Positions 1 through 6,858 of a stretch of 14,161 bases of DNA are shown here, piece after piece. The notes beneath the pieces are model-generated. The model saw only the letters and a list, made by a program, of their open reading frames with translations. It was not told the origin of the DNA and did no database searches. The DNA lies in NCBI GenBank assembly GCA_963627615.1, contig CAVGBV010000068.1, forward strand, positions 1-14,161. Direction: 5' to 3'. The position numbers and the translations under genes are program-made. How positions within the stretch are numbered: position 1 is the stretch's first letter; the number at the start of each line of letters is the position of its first letter. The stretch is from Faecimorpha sp963627615. GTDB taxonomy: Bacteria; Bacillota; Clostridia; Lachnospirales; Bianqueaceae.

Positions 1-14
1 ATTTCATATAGCAA

Positions 15-48
15 TACCCCCAATACTGGGTGTCCAGTATTGGGGGTA
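15..48 (-). terminator. Perfect 15-bp hairpin downstream of the secreted-protein gene
   Basis: Bases 15-29 and 34-48 are exact reverse complements (TACCCCCAATACTGG and its complement) around a 4-base GTGT loop. It lies about 40 bases past the stop of the last minus-strand gene, where an operon terminator is expected. The bases after the stem on the minus strand (TTGCTATATG) are AT-rich but lack a clean U-run. It could therefore be a weak intrinsic terminator or an mRNA-stabilising 3' hairpin. Bases 49-88 show nothing else. Confidence 0.7.
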
Positions 49-88
49 CATATCAGTTAGCGCGGCAGCCCCTTTATCATGCTTGGAT

Positions 89-2467
89 TTACCAGTTAAA
101 ATACGCATCCCCGCCGCCGGCTGCCGGATGAGCGTCTATCAGTTCGCTCTCCCCGGTCTGGCGGTCCATCCGCCACAGCATCCCCTGGCTATCGGCATAG
201 CCGGACAGATATATGCTGTCCTGTGTCACAGCCAGAATGCGCGGTCTTGGAATGTCCGCTCCCAGAAGCCTCTCCGCTCCATTTTCATCCACTTCCACCA
301 CCTGATCCCCATCTATCACATAGGATATCCTGCCATAATAACGGATCTGCGTGCTTCGGTTCTCCAATATCTCCCATGCTGGTGCCGCGCTCTCCGGCAG
401 GCTCTCCGAAACCTCCAGCGCCTTGCCGGTATTCAGATCGATACAGCCGGAGACTCCATAATACAGATATCCGCCGCAGATCACAAAATTCAGGCAGTTT
501 CCGGCCTCGGACGATCCTCTGTAGGTATATGTCGCAGGATCAAAGGTATCTTCCGCCAATAGCTCCGGTGCGCTTCCATCCGGGTTGCTCCTGTAGAGCT
601 TGGAGCTGATCTCGGAGGTTCCCGGCGTCTTGCAGGCATAATAGAGCCTGCCATCATAAAAAGCAAAAGCGCAGATATCATATCCCTCCGCTCGCTGCGG
701 GGACAGAACCGTCATCCCCGGCACCTCTCTGCTGCTGTACAATACCCCGTTATACTCGGCAATATTGGAACCGATCACCATATACTGGTCATAGACATAT
801 TCCGGCGGAATACTCTCCCTTGTGCATCCCGGCTCGTCGGAGTGAATATCACGAAAATCCGTACTCAGCAGAATGAGTCCGTCATACTTGGAGGATTCCT
901 TCAGACGCATCAGGAATTCCGCCTCATCATAATAGGTATCCCTTCGATTCTCTTTATCGATCTCTCTCAGCTTTTCATGCGCGTGCAGCGCCGCGCATTC
1001 CATAATCTGCGCGGTGATGCGTGTCTCATCCAGGAGCTCCTGAGTGAGCGGTTCCCAGCCCAGCTTTCTTGCCGATTCTATATATGTCTGGCTCATTATG
1101 GCAGATAGATGGATCAAATACAGGCACAGGTGGGCGTCCTCGGCTTCCTCCAGCATGGCCTGCATCGCCGGGATCTCATTCTTCATCACCTCGACGCCCA
1201 GACGGTACGCCGCGACAACCGTACTCATGGTCCGCAGCGGACCAAGCGCCAGATCTCCGGCGGCCAAATCCACTCCTGCCAGCGTTGTCGTTCCGTCAAT
1301 GATAGAACATATATCATCTATCGTCACGCCATTGATCCACGCATAGACGACGGCGCCATAATACAGATTATAAACTTCGGAAGCATCCTTGGCAAAACGT
1401 TTGCAGAGGGTATCCGTATCCGTATTGCCGGTGGATGTCAGCTGTGCAATCCGCTTCAGGCGGTCGCCGAACCCCTTCGGCATCTGATCTCTCGCCCACA
1501 GAGCTTCTCCCACACCCAGAAAATAGGGGATCAGGTCTCCGCCCAATCCGCCGATATTGCCGATCCTCTCCGCCGTATCCGCACCAACGCTGATATCCGA
1601 CAGTGCATACAGCATGTCACTGATCGTCTCTGGACTCATCATTCCCAACGCGGCTCCGGCCGACTCCATAAAGTCACTGATCGTGTCCACGCCGTCATCA
1701 ACGTCCTGATAGTCATCGGTTGTGGCTTCCTCCGGCAGATCACTTCTCAGTGTCATCAGCGCTGCCTTGAGTACATCCTCCTCATAAGTCATCGCCGCCT
1801 TCATTCCCAATCCGGTAAGGATGGCATCCTTGAGAAACGTCATATCGATCTCATCGATGGCCGCCCAGAATCCGTATTGAAACGCATTCTTCCAGATCTC
1901 ACTCTCATTCTTGCCCATCAGATCCGAATAATCCGGATTCTGGCCGCGCATCCTGCCGCTCTCGGCCACAATATCCAAAAGCGTCTCCGGCTGATAAACC
2001 AGAACAATCCCCTTTTGGCACAGCCACTCGCAGCTGCACATGTAGAGCATCTCCTCCATGGGCAGATACCATGCCTGCTGCGCTTCATTGTAAATGAGCT
2101 CCGGCAACGCAAATGTATCATACATGAAATACGTCCCTACCTCACCGCCGTCCACATTAAAATAGACCTTGGCCGTATTTTTCTCGGTATTGACATATAC
2201 CTCGCGTTCCCCCTTCAGGAAGCTCATGCCATGGCCGGAATCGCTGAGCTCGGCCCCGATAATCTTCGCAAAATCCTCAGCCCTTATATAGACCGTTCCG
2301 TCCTGCTCATTGCGCGCTGCGTAATACTCCTCTACCTGCTCCGCGCCCACACCCAAGACCAGAATCTTTCCGAAAAAGATATCCGTCTGTGCGGCATAGG
2401 AAACAGGGAGTGACGAGGATATCAGCAGCAACAACGCCAACAGCAATGCGACTCTTCGCTTCATCAT
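89..2467 (-). CDS. Secreted protein with copper amine oxidase N-terminal-like domain and C-terminal DUF5050/propeller-like region
   Basis: A 792-residue exported protein of unknown function. Residues 1-26 form a signal peptide: a MMKRR basic start, a leucine-rich core, and likely cleavage after VSYA. Residues about 27-170 look like the copper amine oxidase N-terminal-like domain common in clostridial surface proteins (an EDFAKIIGAEL-type helix, then short strands ending in GIVLVYQPE). Residues about 170-530 are mostly helical with no family recognised. Residues about 540-792 carry repeated strand motifs (DGRLYYA, GGYLYYGV, QDSIYLSGY) typical of DUF5050 or beta-propeller repeats. No LPXTG or surface-layer anchor is visible. 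The start overlaps the upstream lipoprotein stop by 4 bases (ATGA), with GGGAGGG 8 bases before it, so the two are translationally coupled. An envelope role linked to that lipoprotein is inference; domain names come from reading the sequence, without a search. Confidence 0.85.
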   Translation of the reverse strand: MMKRRVALLLALLLLISSSLPVSYAAQTDIFFGKILVLGVGAEQVEEYYAARNEQDGTVYIRAEDFAKIIGAELSDSGHGMSFLKGEREVYVNTEKNTAKVYFNVDGGEVGTYFMYDTFALPELIYNEAQQAWYLPMEEMLYMCSCEWLCQKGIVLVYQPETLLDIVAESGRMRGQNPDYSDLMGKNESEIWKNAFQYGFWAAIDEIDMTFLKDAILTGLGMKAAMTYEEDVLKAALMTLRSDLPEEATTDDYQDVDDGVDTISDFMESAGAALGMMSPETISDMLYALSDISVGADTAERIGNIGGLGGDLIPYFLGVGEALWARDQMPKGFGDRLKRIAQLTSTGNTDTDTLCKRFAKDASEVYNLYYGAVVYAWINGVTIDDICSIIDGTTTLAGVDLAAGDLALGPLRTMSTVVAAYRLGVEVMKNEIPAMQAMLEEAEDAHLCLYLIHLSAIMSQTYIESARKLGWEPLTQELLDETRITAQIMECAALHAHEKLREIDKENRRDTYYDEAEFLMRLKESSKYDGLILLSTDFRDIHSDEPGCTRESIPPEYVYDQYMVIGSNIAEYNGVLYSSREVPGMTVLSPQRAEGYDICAFAFYDGRLYYACKTPGTSEISSKLYRSNPDGSAPELLAEDTFDPATYTYRGSSEAGNCLNFVICGGYLYYGVSGCIDLNTGKALEVSESLPESAAPAWEILENRSTQIRYYGRISYVIDGDQVVEVDENGAERLLGADIPRPRILAVTQDSIYLSGYADSQGMLWRMDRQTGESELIDAHPAAGGGDAYFNW

Positions 2468-3045
2468 CCCAGCAGCCCTCCCAGCGCATCTGCCATTATA
2501 TCGTACATCCCACCCATCAAGGCATTGGCAAACTCGGTGCTGACCGCCATCTGATATCCCGCACCCTCTTTATAACGGAAGGATACCTGCACATCATAGC
2601 TTTTGGTCGGCGCCTGACTGATCTTAGACAGCATTGCCTGCTTTGCCTCTTCTTCAGAGGAAATGTCATCCGGCAGGGATTCCAGGAGCTTCTTCAGATC
2701 GACCGCCGTAATCTGTATCCCTATGATTACCGAACCATCCTTCTGCTCCGCTGCCGACGTGATCTTATAGCTCATACGGCCCAGCATCGCCTGCAGGATT
2801 CCTCCTTCTGTACTCTGCGGCAGTCCTCCGGTAAATCCGAACAGATTCAGATTCCCGACAGCCGCCTCCCAATGGCCGGCAGACACCTGTTCCATCAATT
2901 CCGTACACTGCGCGACTGCTGCTTTCTCTGCTTCTGTTTTTCCTTCCGCGTTTCCGCAGGATGCGAGTAGACACATGGACAATAGAACGACCGCCCATCG
3001 GATTCTCTGTCCCATCCCACTCCTTGCTTTTCTCCTGTTTTCCAT
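2464..3045 (-). CDS. Small lipoprotein of unknown function
   Basis: A 193-residue predicted lipoprotein. A basic N-terminus (MENRRKARS) is followed by a hydrophobic core and the lipobox LASC, with Cys30 as the lipidation site, so the mature protein sits on the outer face of the membrane. The soluble part has an N-terminal helix (CTELMEQVSAGHWEAA) and a strand pair (SYKITSAAEQKDGSVIIGIQI), a layout like the small DUF4878/DUF5105-type lipoproteins; this likeness is tentative. The start is chosen at 3045 because AAAGGGGGG lies 6 bases upstream. An in-frame ATG at 3096 would add 17 residues but lies inside the predicted promoter. The gene has its own promoter and overlaps the next gene by 4 bases, so the two probably form a two-gene operon. 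Confidence 0.85.
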   Translation of the reverse strand: MENRRKARSGMGQRIRWAVVLLSMCLLASCGNAEGKTEAEKAAVAQCTELMEQVSAGHWEAAVGNLNLFGFTGGLPQSTEGGILQAMLGRMSYKITSAAEQKDGSVIIGIQITAVDLKKLLESLPDDISSEEEAKQAMLSKISQAPTKSYDVQVSFRYKEGAGYQMAVSTEFANALMGGMYDIMADALGGLLG

Positions 3046-3067
3046 CGTCAGCCCCCCTTTTGTCCAT

Positions 3068-3096
3068 ATTCTACCATGGATTCGAATGGGTGGCAA
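3068..3096 (-). promoter_or_regulatory. Sigma-70/SigA-type promoter for the lipoprotein and secreted-protein pair
   Basis: On the minus strand TTGCCA (3096-3091) and TAGAAT (3073-3068) are separated by exactly 17 bases. Each hexamer is one mismatch from consensus. Initiation would fall near 3061, leaving a leader of about 16 bases that holds the AAAGGGGGG ribosome site. This separates the pair from the ABC genes upstream. Between 3097 and 3114 no convincing terminator is seen, so some readthrough is possible. Confidence 0.65.
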
Positions 3097-3114
3097 GGCT
3101 CTGCCTATGGAAAA

Positions 3115-3768
3115 TTATTGGATATAATACTGTGCCTGCGCGTTCCAGAGCGCGTAGTACTCCCCATCTTCGTCCGCGACCAGCTCACTGTGCGTTCCCT
3201 GCTGGATCACTGTTCCCTGATGAAATACAAGGATCTTATCGCAGAACTTACAGGACGACAGGCGGTGGCTGATATAGATCGCCGTCTTATCTCCGACAAT
3301 CTCATTAAGTTTTGCATAGATCTCCGCTTCCGCTATCGGATCCAAAGCGGCTGTCGGTTCATCCAGGATAAGAAACGGCGCATCCTTATAGAGTGCCCGC
3401 GCGATCGCGATCTTCTGCGCCTCTCCGCCTGAAACATCAACGCCTGTTTTATCGTATTCTTTATACAGATATGTATCCAATCCCTCCGGCATCGCTGCCA
3501 GCCTGTCGGAAAATCCCGCTTTTTTCAGGCAGTCCGCGGCCTGTTCCGCATGATACTCTCTGCCTGCCGCGACATTTTCCCCAAGGGGCAGCGCGAACAG
3601 CTTGAAATCCTGAAATACTACTGAGAAAATATCCATGTATTCCGCGTAATTGTATTTTCTGATATTGATCCCATTCAGCAGGATCTCGCCCTCCGTCGGA
3701 TCATACAATCGGCATAACAGCTTGATAAATGTCGTCTTTCCGCTTCCGTTCATCCCTACCACAGCCAT
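3115..3768 (-). CDS. ABC half-exporter B, 3' fragment: nucleotide-binding domain, separated from its membrane domain by a frameshift
   Basis: The ATPase half of an ABC exporter. Seen in order: Walker A GMNGSGKTT, Q-loop SVVFQDFKLF, signature VSGGEAQKIAIARAL, Walker B FLILDEP with catalytic Glu, D-loop AALD and H-loop ISHRLSS. All catalytic residues are present. It lacks the first strand (FRNVSFRYPG) and the loop after it; these are on the 5' fragment in another frame. The ATG at 3768 is internal to the original gene, and the open frame continues upstream to about 3779 (GQR before the Met). Only one short hydrophobic-loop segment of roughly 14-15 codons is missing between the fragments, so the break is recent or an assembly error. 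As written, this piece would be a soluble ATPase without a transporter. Confidence 0.85.
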   Translation of the reverse strand: MAVVGMNGSGKTTFIKLLCRLYDPTEGEILLNGINIRKYNYAEYMDIFSVVFQDFKLFALPLGENVAAGREYHAEQAADCLKKAGFSDRLAAMPEGLDTYLYKEYDKTGVDVSGGEAQKIAIARALYKDAPFLILDEPTAALDPIAEAEIYAKLNEIVGDKTAIYISHRLSSCKFCDKILVFHQGTVIQQGTHSELVADEDGEYYALWNAQAQYYIQ

Positions 3769-4931
3769 ACGCTGCCCGGATACCGAAAAGAGACATTGCG
3801 GAACTCAATCTCATACTTGCGGTCCCGTCGTTTCTCCACCGTCAGACTCCCCTGATACATCGGATCCGGAATATCCAGGAACGCGAAGACCTGCTTGAGG
3901 AAGGCGGTGTTGTTGCGTATATCGCCCATCGTAGAGATCAACTCGGAGACTCCCTCCGATACCTTTAGGATCGAAGCCGCATACTGTGTAACCACGCCAA
4001 GCCCAAAGGCGCCGGCCCAGGCCTTGATGCATACAAATCCATAGACCAGGCCTGTAAAAACAACCGAGACAGCCGCCGCCGCGGCGTTATACAGTCCCAT
4101 CGGTCCCCAGCTCAGATGCGCGAACAGCCCGTTGGAAGAGAATACACCCTCTTTACTGACATTATGCTTCTCACAAATCTTGTCCTGCGCGTACATTCTC
4201 ACATCGGCGGCCAGCTCTTTTTTATAGCCCAGATACCCGAAAAAACCGCCTATACGGTTTCCGTAGCTGTGCGCGTCAGCGTTTTTGGCCCAATAGCTCT
4301 CTCCCTTATTGGACAGCGCAGGCGCAAGCAATGTAATACCCAGCATCAGCAGAATCGTGAGGAGAACGATCAGCGGATGATTGAGGATTCTGTAATGGCT
4401 TCCTTCCGCCACTCGGCTTGTGAACAAAGATACTGTAAGTACGATGCCGCCCAGCATTGTAAAGACCGCGCTGCCGAGCCGCTCGCATTGTTCCACCACC
4501 CGAAACAGTCCCCAGGAGCCACCGTTCTGATTCTGATAGACCTGATACATGAGATCCGCCGTACGGGTATCCTCACAATTCACATAATCCATATCCAACA
4601 TTTTTCGAATCAAAATCGCGTCCACTTTATAAAAAAGCCCCGCGTCCTGAATCTTCTGCCACCGGTTCAGAAGTGCCGTAACGAGCGCCGATACCGCGCC
4701 GACGATGAGTGTTGTCACAACGAGCCGAAACAACCGTTCCGGATCCCGTCCGCCCGCGAGTTCATCAATGATAAGCGCCGAAAAATAGATGCCGATATAG
4801 GGAGCGAGCGCATTCCAGATAACACTGGACAGCCGCGACAGGATCGTCTGCGGATATTGCTTGAAAAAGATACGGAACGCTCTCTGATTGACCTGCACGG
4901 TCTCACGCCAGCGAATCGGATTCTTCATCAT
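3756..4931 (-). CDS. ABC half-exporter B, 5' fragment: transmembrane domain, frameshifted before the Walker A motif
   Basis: 391 residues encoding the membrane domain of an ABC exporter that would form a heterodimer with the neighbouring half-exporter. Hydrophobic segments include those around WNALAPYIGIYFSALII, LVVTTLIVGAVSALVTALL, VFTMLGGIVLTVSLF, LIVLLTILLMLGITLL and AAAAVSVVFTGLVYGFV. The coupling region ends in YEIEFRNVSFRYPGS, the first ATPase strand, then the frame fails at a TAG at 3756. The start at 4931 is chosen for AAGGAGG ending 5 bases upstream; the second ATG of the pair (4928) is also possible. Longer in-frame starts to 5045 run inside the upstream gene without a ribosome site. 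It overlaps the upstream ABC gene by 29 bases, so the two are co-transcribed. Substrate unknown: peptide, lipid or drug are all possible. Confidence 0.85.
   Translation of the reverse strand: MMKNPIRWRETVQVNQRAFRIFFKQYPQTILSRLSSVIWNALAPYIGIYFSALIIDELAGGRDPERLFRLVVTTLIVGAVSALVTALLNRWQKIQDAGLFYKVDAILIRKMLDMDYVNCEDTRTADLMYQVYQNQNGGSWGLFRVVEQCERLGSAVFTMLGGIVLTVSLFTSRVAEGSHYRILNHPLIVLLTILLMLGITLLAPALSNKGESYWAKNADAHSYGNRIGGFFGYLGYKKELAADVRMYAQDKICEKHNVSKEGVFSSNGLFAHLSWGPMGLYNAAAAAVSVVFTGLVYGFVCIKAWAGAFGLGVVTQYAASILKVSEGVSELISTMGDIRNNTAFLKQVFAFLDIPDPMYQGSLTVEKRRDRKYEIEFRNVSFRYPGSVWLW
3771..3779 (-). other. Frameshift junction in ABC half-exporter B (deletion between short direct repeats)
   Basis: The minus-strand bases CCGGGCAGC read as P-G-S after FRY in the upstream frame, matching the end of the first ATPase strand (FRYPGS). 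In the next frame the same bases read as (x)-G-Q before RMAVVG, matching the PGQ/PGE turn just ahead of Walker A. In the sister gene these two landmarks lie about 14 residues apart. One set of bases serving both landmarks is what a deletion between two short CCGGGCAG-like repeats leaves. The missing length must be 3n+1 bases; about 43-46 would fit the family. Confidence 0.75.
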
Positions 4932-5796
4932 GGTCGCCTCCTTCTTTATAATACCTGCTCTGAAGCTCATAGAGCCGCGCGTATTCTCCGCCCATTTGCA
5001 ACAATTCTTCATGTGTTCCTTCTTCCCGGATGCCGCCGTCTCCAATCAGAATGATGCGGTCGCAGAACCGGGTACTGGCCAGACGATGGGAAATGTATAC
5101 AGAAGATTTGCCTTTTGTCATTTCATTGTATTTCTGGTACATCTCTGATTCGGCAATGGGATCAAGCGCCGCCGTCGGCTCATCCAGCACCACAAAAGGA
5201 GCGTCCTTGTACAATGCTCTCGCCAGCATCAGCCGCTGTGTCTCGCCGCCGGATAAAAGAACCGCGTCTTCATATACTCTGCGATACAGATGCGTTTGAT
5301 ACCCGTCCTTCAGCGACTCTATTTTTTCCTTCAGTCCTGCCTTCTCCACGCATTCCCTGACACGCGCCATATCGATGTCTTCCTCCCGCTGTGCCACATT
5401 CGCCGCAATCGTTCCGGCCAGGATGGAAAAGCTCTGAAAAACAGCGGAAAACAACGTATAATACTCCGCACGGTTATACTCCCGGATATCCTTTCCGTCC
5501 AACAGAACCCTGCCCTCTGTCGGATCCAGAAAGCCGCACATCAGCTTTACCAGGGTACTCTTACCCGCTCCATTCAATCCGACCACTGCCAGCTTCTCGC
5601 CGGGATGCAGTGTAAGATTCAGATGGGACAGGGTATCCTCGGCCGTGCCTGCATACCGAAACGACACGTCTTCCAGCTTCAATTCATATCTCTTCTCCGT
5701 CTCGGCATGGATCGGGAGTCCCTCCCGGAATCGGAACTTTTCCTCATATTCCAGACATTCCCTGACCGTGGATATATCCAGGGACTGTCTGTACAA
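4903..5796 (-). CDS. ABC half-exporter A, 3' fragment: nucleotide-binding domain after a frameshift
   Basis: 297 residues from the first ATG, mostly the ATPase domain. Motifs in order: first strand YELKLEDVSFRYAG, Walker A GLNGAGKST, Q-loop SAVFQSFSIL, signature LSGGETQRLMLARAL, Walker B FVVLDEP with catalytic Glu, D-loop AALD, H-loop ISHRLAS. Both half-exporters keep canonical Walker B Glu and H-loop His, so neither nucleotide site looks degenerate. The in-frame coding sequence continues upstream of the ATG to about 5874 (AEFLLYFNAAGNFTAWVSG), which is the last membrane helix region of the exporter. The ATG at 5796 is therefore not the native start. The 3' end overlaps the start of half-exporter B and also encodes its ribosome site. 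Confidence 0.85.
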   Translation of the reverse strand: MYRQSLDISTVRECLEYEEKFRFREGLPIHAETEKRYELKLEDVSFRYAGTAEDTLSHLNLTLHPGEKLAVVGLNGAGKSTLVKLMCGFLDPTEGRVLLDGKDIREYNRAEYYTLFSAVFQSFSILAGTIAANVAQREEDIDMARVRECVEKAGLKEKIESLKDGYQTHLYRRVYEDAVLLSGGETQRLMLARALYKDAPFVVLDEPTAALDPIAESEMYQKYNEMTKGKSSVYISHRLASTRFCDRIILIGDGGIREEGTHEELLQMGGEYARLYELQSRYYKEGGDHDEESDSLA

Positions 5797-5851
5797 TGTA
5801 TTGAATTCGCTGAGAATTCCCGAGACCCATGCGGTAAAATTACCGGCCGCG

Positions 5852-6751
5852 TTAAAATACAGCAGAAATTCCGCCCCGCAGAACCATACCGATCAGATAC
5901 GCATAGGCGATCCCATTGCGCAGCAGTGTCAGTACAAGATCTGCCACTCTGGCCCAGATATACACATTCTCCGTCCTTCGGTGAAAAGCCGTATACGCCA
6001 TCAGAGCCTTATTGTAAAGTTCCGTCAGCCATGGCCGTAATCCGAAGATCCGGATATCCTTGGCCGTCTCGAAATCTCTCACACGTCCCGCGATATAATT
6101 CATATGCTTCTGGTATTCCGCTTCTTCCGCACGATGGCGGTAACCGTATCCATTGACATAGTTACTGATAAAATAGCTGAGAACCGCCGTGCCCAGGATG
6201 ACAAGAATCAATACCGGCTGCACTGCCGACAACACCAGAACATAAGCCAGAAATCCCAATCCATTCTTCGTGAGATCCGTCAGGGTGGTCCAGACGGCTT
6301 CTGTCGCGGCCCTGTTGGAACTGATACATTCCGTGGCCTTGGCAAGAAGCTTGGAAAAACCATCATCAAATAGATTGGGATAGGAGATTGTCGCCACTTT
6401 CCGGTTCAAGAGGTTGATAATCTCCACGCGGACAGTGATCCTGCCGTACAGGGTATTGGTATTGATATACGCGGAAAAAGCCGATACCGCCATCATCGCA
6501 AGCACCAGCGCCAGAATGGTCCAGAACAGTTCCTGGAGCGAAACGTGCGCTTCTACAGCCGCAAGAATCCGTGGTGAAATATACAGGTTGATCAGATTCA
6601 GGGCTACAAAGGAAACCGCTGACAAGAAGCTCAGCACCAGGACCTTTTTCTCTCCGGATGTCCACGCGAGCCGAATCATAAACCATACGTTCTGTCCCAC
6701 CGAATACTTTGGCTTTGTTTGTATCTCTTTGGGAGCTGATTTTTTTATCAT
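5852..6751 (-). CDS. ABC half-exporter A, 5' fragment: transmembrane domain, truncated by a frameshift
   Basis: 299 residues covering most of an ABC exporter membrane domain. Hydrophobic segments lie around VLVLSFLSAVSFVALNLI, FWTILALVLAMMAVSAF, GLGFLAYVLVLSAVQPVLIL, VILGTAVLSYFI and ADLVLTLLRNGIAYAYLIG. The EYQKHMNYIAGRVRDFETAKDIRIFG stretch (given here as landmarks EYQKHMNYIAGR and KDIRIFG) is the usual cytoplasmic coupling region. The frame ends at TAA 5852 with GGISAVF. The start at 6751 has AAAGGAG about 10 bases upstream. The gene follows the terminator of the kinase gene, but no strong promoter is evident in the gap, so expression may depend on a weak promoter or on readthrough. With the 3' fragment it makes one 620-residue exporter if 14 bases are restored. 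It may partner with half-exporter B. Confidence 0.85.
   Translation of the reverse strand: MIKKSAPKEIQTKPKYSVGQNVWFMIRLAWTSGEKKVLVLSFLSAVSFVALNLINLYISPRILAAVEAHVSLQELFWTILALVLAMMAVSAFSAYINTNTLYGRITVRVEIINLLNRKVATISYPNLFDDGFSKLLAKATECISSNRAATEAVWTTLTDLTKNGLGFLAYVLVLSAVQPVLILVILGTAVLSYFISNYVNGYGYRHRAEEAEYQKHMNYIAGRVRDFETAKDIRIFGLRPWLTELYNKALMAYTAFHRRTENVYIWARVADLVLTLLRNGIAYAYLIGMVLRGGISAVF
5861..5874 (-). other. Frameshift junction in ABC half-exporter A (apparent loss of one copy of a 14-base tandem repeat)
   Basis: The minus-strand unit GCGGAATTTCTGCT is read in one frame as the tail of LRGGISA and in the other as AEFLL. Exporters of this type have a conserved G-x-I-S-x-x-E/D-F segment here, needing both readings one after the other. 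Two tandem copies would encode RGGISAAEFLLYF in one frame. Adding 14 bases turns the 1849-base span 4903-6751 into 1863 bases, that is 620 codons plus a stop, a normal exporter length. A single-base correction of the GGGG run would also restore the frame but would leave the segment about five residues short. Confidence 0.75.
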
Positions 6752-6790
6752 GAGAATCTCTCTCCTTTCTGCGTGTATCGTAGCATAAAA

Positions 6791-6820
6791 ATTCGTCCCC
6801 TGAACATTCAGGGGACGAAT
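6791..6820 (-). terminator. Rho-independent terminator after the LytTR regulator-kinase pair
   Basis: ATTCGTCCCCTGAA (6791-6804) and its exact complement (6807-6820) flank a 2-base centre, so a 12-13 bp stem with a 4-6 base loop can form. On the minus strand the stem runs straight into TTTTATG, a usable U-tract. It is placed 39 bases after the kinase stop. The plus-strand side has no adjacent U-run. Confidence 0.85.
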
Positions 6821-6824
6821 CGTT

Positions 6825-6855
6825 CTTTTTCGGGGATGAAATGCTTTTTCCGGGG
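6825..6855. repeat. Two near-identical direct repeats between the kinase stop and its terminator
   Basis: CTTTTTCGGGG (6825-6835) and CTTTTTCCGGGG (6844-6855) are repeated 19-20 bases apart, about two helical turns. This spacing would suit a dimeric DNA-binding protein on one DNA face, but the copies are short and could be chance. No function is assigned. Confidence 0.35.
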
Positions 6856-6858
6856 CCT

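Noticed and set aside
1109..2413. 434-codon plus-strand open frame opposite the secreted-protein gene
   Set aside because: Its translation is low-complexity, rich in His, Arg, Ile and Gln, with no domain or ribosome site, and it mirrors a minus-strand gene with a clear signal peptide. It is an antisense shadow.
3097..3114. A terminator after half-exporter B
   Set aside because: Only a 4-bp GGCA/TGCC pairing without a U-run can form.
3115..3130. Plus-strand TATAAT at 3123-3128
   Set aside because: No -35 match at the right spacing (TCTGCC) and no plus-strand gene downstream.
5865..5880. A simple one-base indel in the GGGG run as the cause of the half-exporter A frameshift
   Set aside because: It would restore the frame but delete the conserved GxIS part of the last membrane segment. 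The tandem-repeat explanation keeps it, so it is preferred though not proven.
4116..6156. Long plus-strand open frames (312 and 288 codons) opposite the ABC genes
   Set aside because: No recognisable domain and no upstream ribosome site. The minus strand encodes complete sets of ABC motifs in the same place.
6752..6790. A promoter for the ABC operon (TATGCT or TACGAT as -10)
   Set aside because: At 17-18 base spacing the upstream hexamers (TGAATG, TGTTCA) match -35 poorly, so no promoter is called.
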